NCBI RefSeq assembly: GCF_001435295.1
Contig: NZ_CM003594.1
Location: forward strand, 2,170,001 to 2,234,000
Direction of reading: 5' to 3'
Length of the DNA stretch: 64,000 nt
Source of the DNA: Psychrobacter sp. P11F6
GTDB taxonomy: Bacteria; Pseudomonadota; Gammaproteobacteria; Pseudomonadales; Moraxellaceae
Under the pieces are notes generated by a model. The model searched no databases. It was not told where the DNA came from and saw only the letters and a program-made list of their open reading frames with translations. The position numbers and the translations under genes were made by a program. Numbering within the stretch: position 1 is the stretch's first letter; each line of letters opens with the position of its first letter. Below are positions 63,580-64,000 of the stretch, in pieces.

Positions 63580-64000
63580 TTAAAAGAACGCTTGAATACC
63601 AGTCTGCGCACGACCTAAGATGAGCGCATGAATATCGTGCGTACCTTCATAGGTATTAACCGCTTCTAGGTTCATCACATGACGGATAATGTGGAACTCA
63701 TCAGAGATACCGTTACCGCCATGCATATCACGAGCAATACGCGCGATATCGAGCGCCTTACCGCAGTTATTACGCTTAATCAGTGAAATCATCTCAGGCG
63801 CCGCATTGTCTTCATCCATCAGACGACCCACACGTAACGCGGCTTGTAGACCTAGCGTGATTTCAGTCTGCATATTGGCAAGCTTCAACTGTACTAGCTG
63901 CGTTGCCGCGAGCGGACGACCAAACTGTTTACGATCTAGCGTGTACTGGCGTGCTGCTTTCCAGCAGAATTCAGCTGCCCCCATCGCTCCCCAAGCGATA
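63580..64000 (-). CDS. gcdH: Glutaryl-CoA dehydrogenase, C-terminal part (cut by window edge)
   Basis: About 140 residues remain. The C-terminal helical domain [59 protein letters not shown] and the catalytic-base block [20 protein letters not shown] match GcdH, in which the Glu of the TYEGT region abstracts the alpha proton. GcdH converts glutaryl-CoA to crotonyl-CoA and CO2 in lysine/cadaverine breakdown. The N-terminal part lies outside. Confidence 0.9.
   Translation of the reverse strand, partial: IAWGAMGAAEFCWKAARQYTLDRKQFGRPLAATQLVQLKLANMQTEITLGLQAALRVGRLMDEDNAAPEMISLIKRNNCGKALDIARIARDMHGGNGISDEFHIIRHVMNLEAVNTYEGTHDIHALILGRAQTGIQAFF

Overview
The window reads as chromosomal DNA of a Moraxellaceae gammaproteobacterium, most likely Psychrobacter. 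This is inferred from protein flavour and gene content: an RNase HI-DnaQ fusion, a FimL-like protein, tandem BCCT transporters and small TATAGTC-ended repeats that I associate with this genus. No search could be run. I see no rRNA, tRNA, CRISPR array, prophage or intact insertion sequence.

Layout. 1-5.5 kb: the start of an acyl-CoA dehydrogenase gene cut by the left edge, a divergent GlxA/AraC-type regulator with a paired direct-repeat operator candidate between them, a Tat-exported LD-carboxypeptidase and small envelope proteins. 5.9-15.6 kb: housekeeping (RNase HI-Pol III epsilon fusion, FimL-like protein, NudC, orphan RnfB-like ferredoxin, Nth, a DJ-1/PfpI protein, MetK, DUF3144), two MITE-like repeats and a Kazal-like lipoprotein. 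15.7-28.6 kb (minus strand): two tandem BCCT osmolyte transporters, PQQ-type sugar dehydrogenase, ClpB with a sigma-32-like promoter, L,D-transpeptidase, an acyl-CoA synthetase/SDR pair, and a topoisomerase IB carrying a hexanucleotide repeat. 28.8-39 kb: GNAT protein, PpnP, prfB with its programmed frameshift, HAD phosphatase, gamma-carbonic anhydrase, carA-carB with a possible leader peptide, greA with a strong leader hairpin. 39.4-45 kb: two exported proteins of unknown function, a radical SAM/DUF4130 pair presumed to act on DNA, and a GT4 glycosyltransferase.

45-64 kb is a dense catabolic region for polyamines and their products. PuuR and PuuD (minus) face PuuA, PuuB, an NhaC-family transporter, AguB, AguA and an aldehyde dehydrogenase (plus). 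An APC permease, GabT and GabD (minus) follow, then an IclR regulator, an acetylpolyamine amidohydrolase, a class III CoA-transferase and glutaryl-CoA dehydrogenase (cut by the right edge). Read as a pathway: agmatine to N-carbamoylputrescine to putrescine, then gamma-glutamyl intermediates to GABA and succinate, with a side branch for acetylated polyamines and a glutarate exit (the cadaverine/lysine product) through glutaryl-CoA.

The best candidates for something under-described are the radical SAM/DUF4130 pair, the combined polyamine-glutarate locus, the His-Ser repeat in topoisomerase IB, and the leader structures in front of carA and greA.
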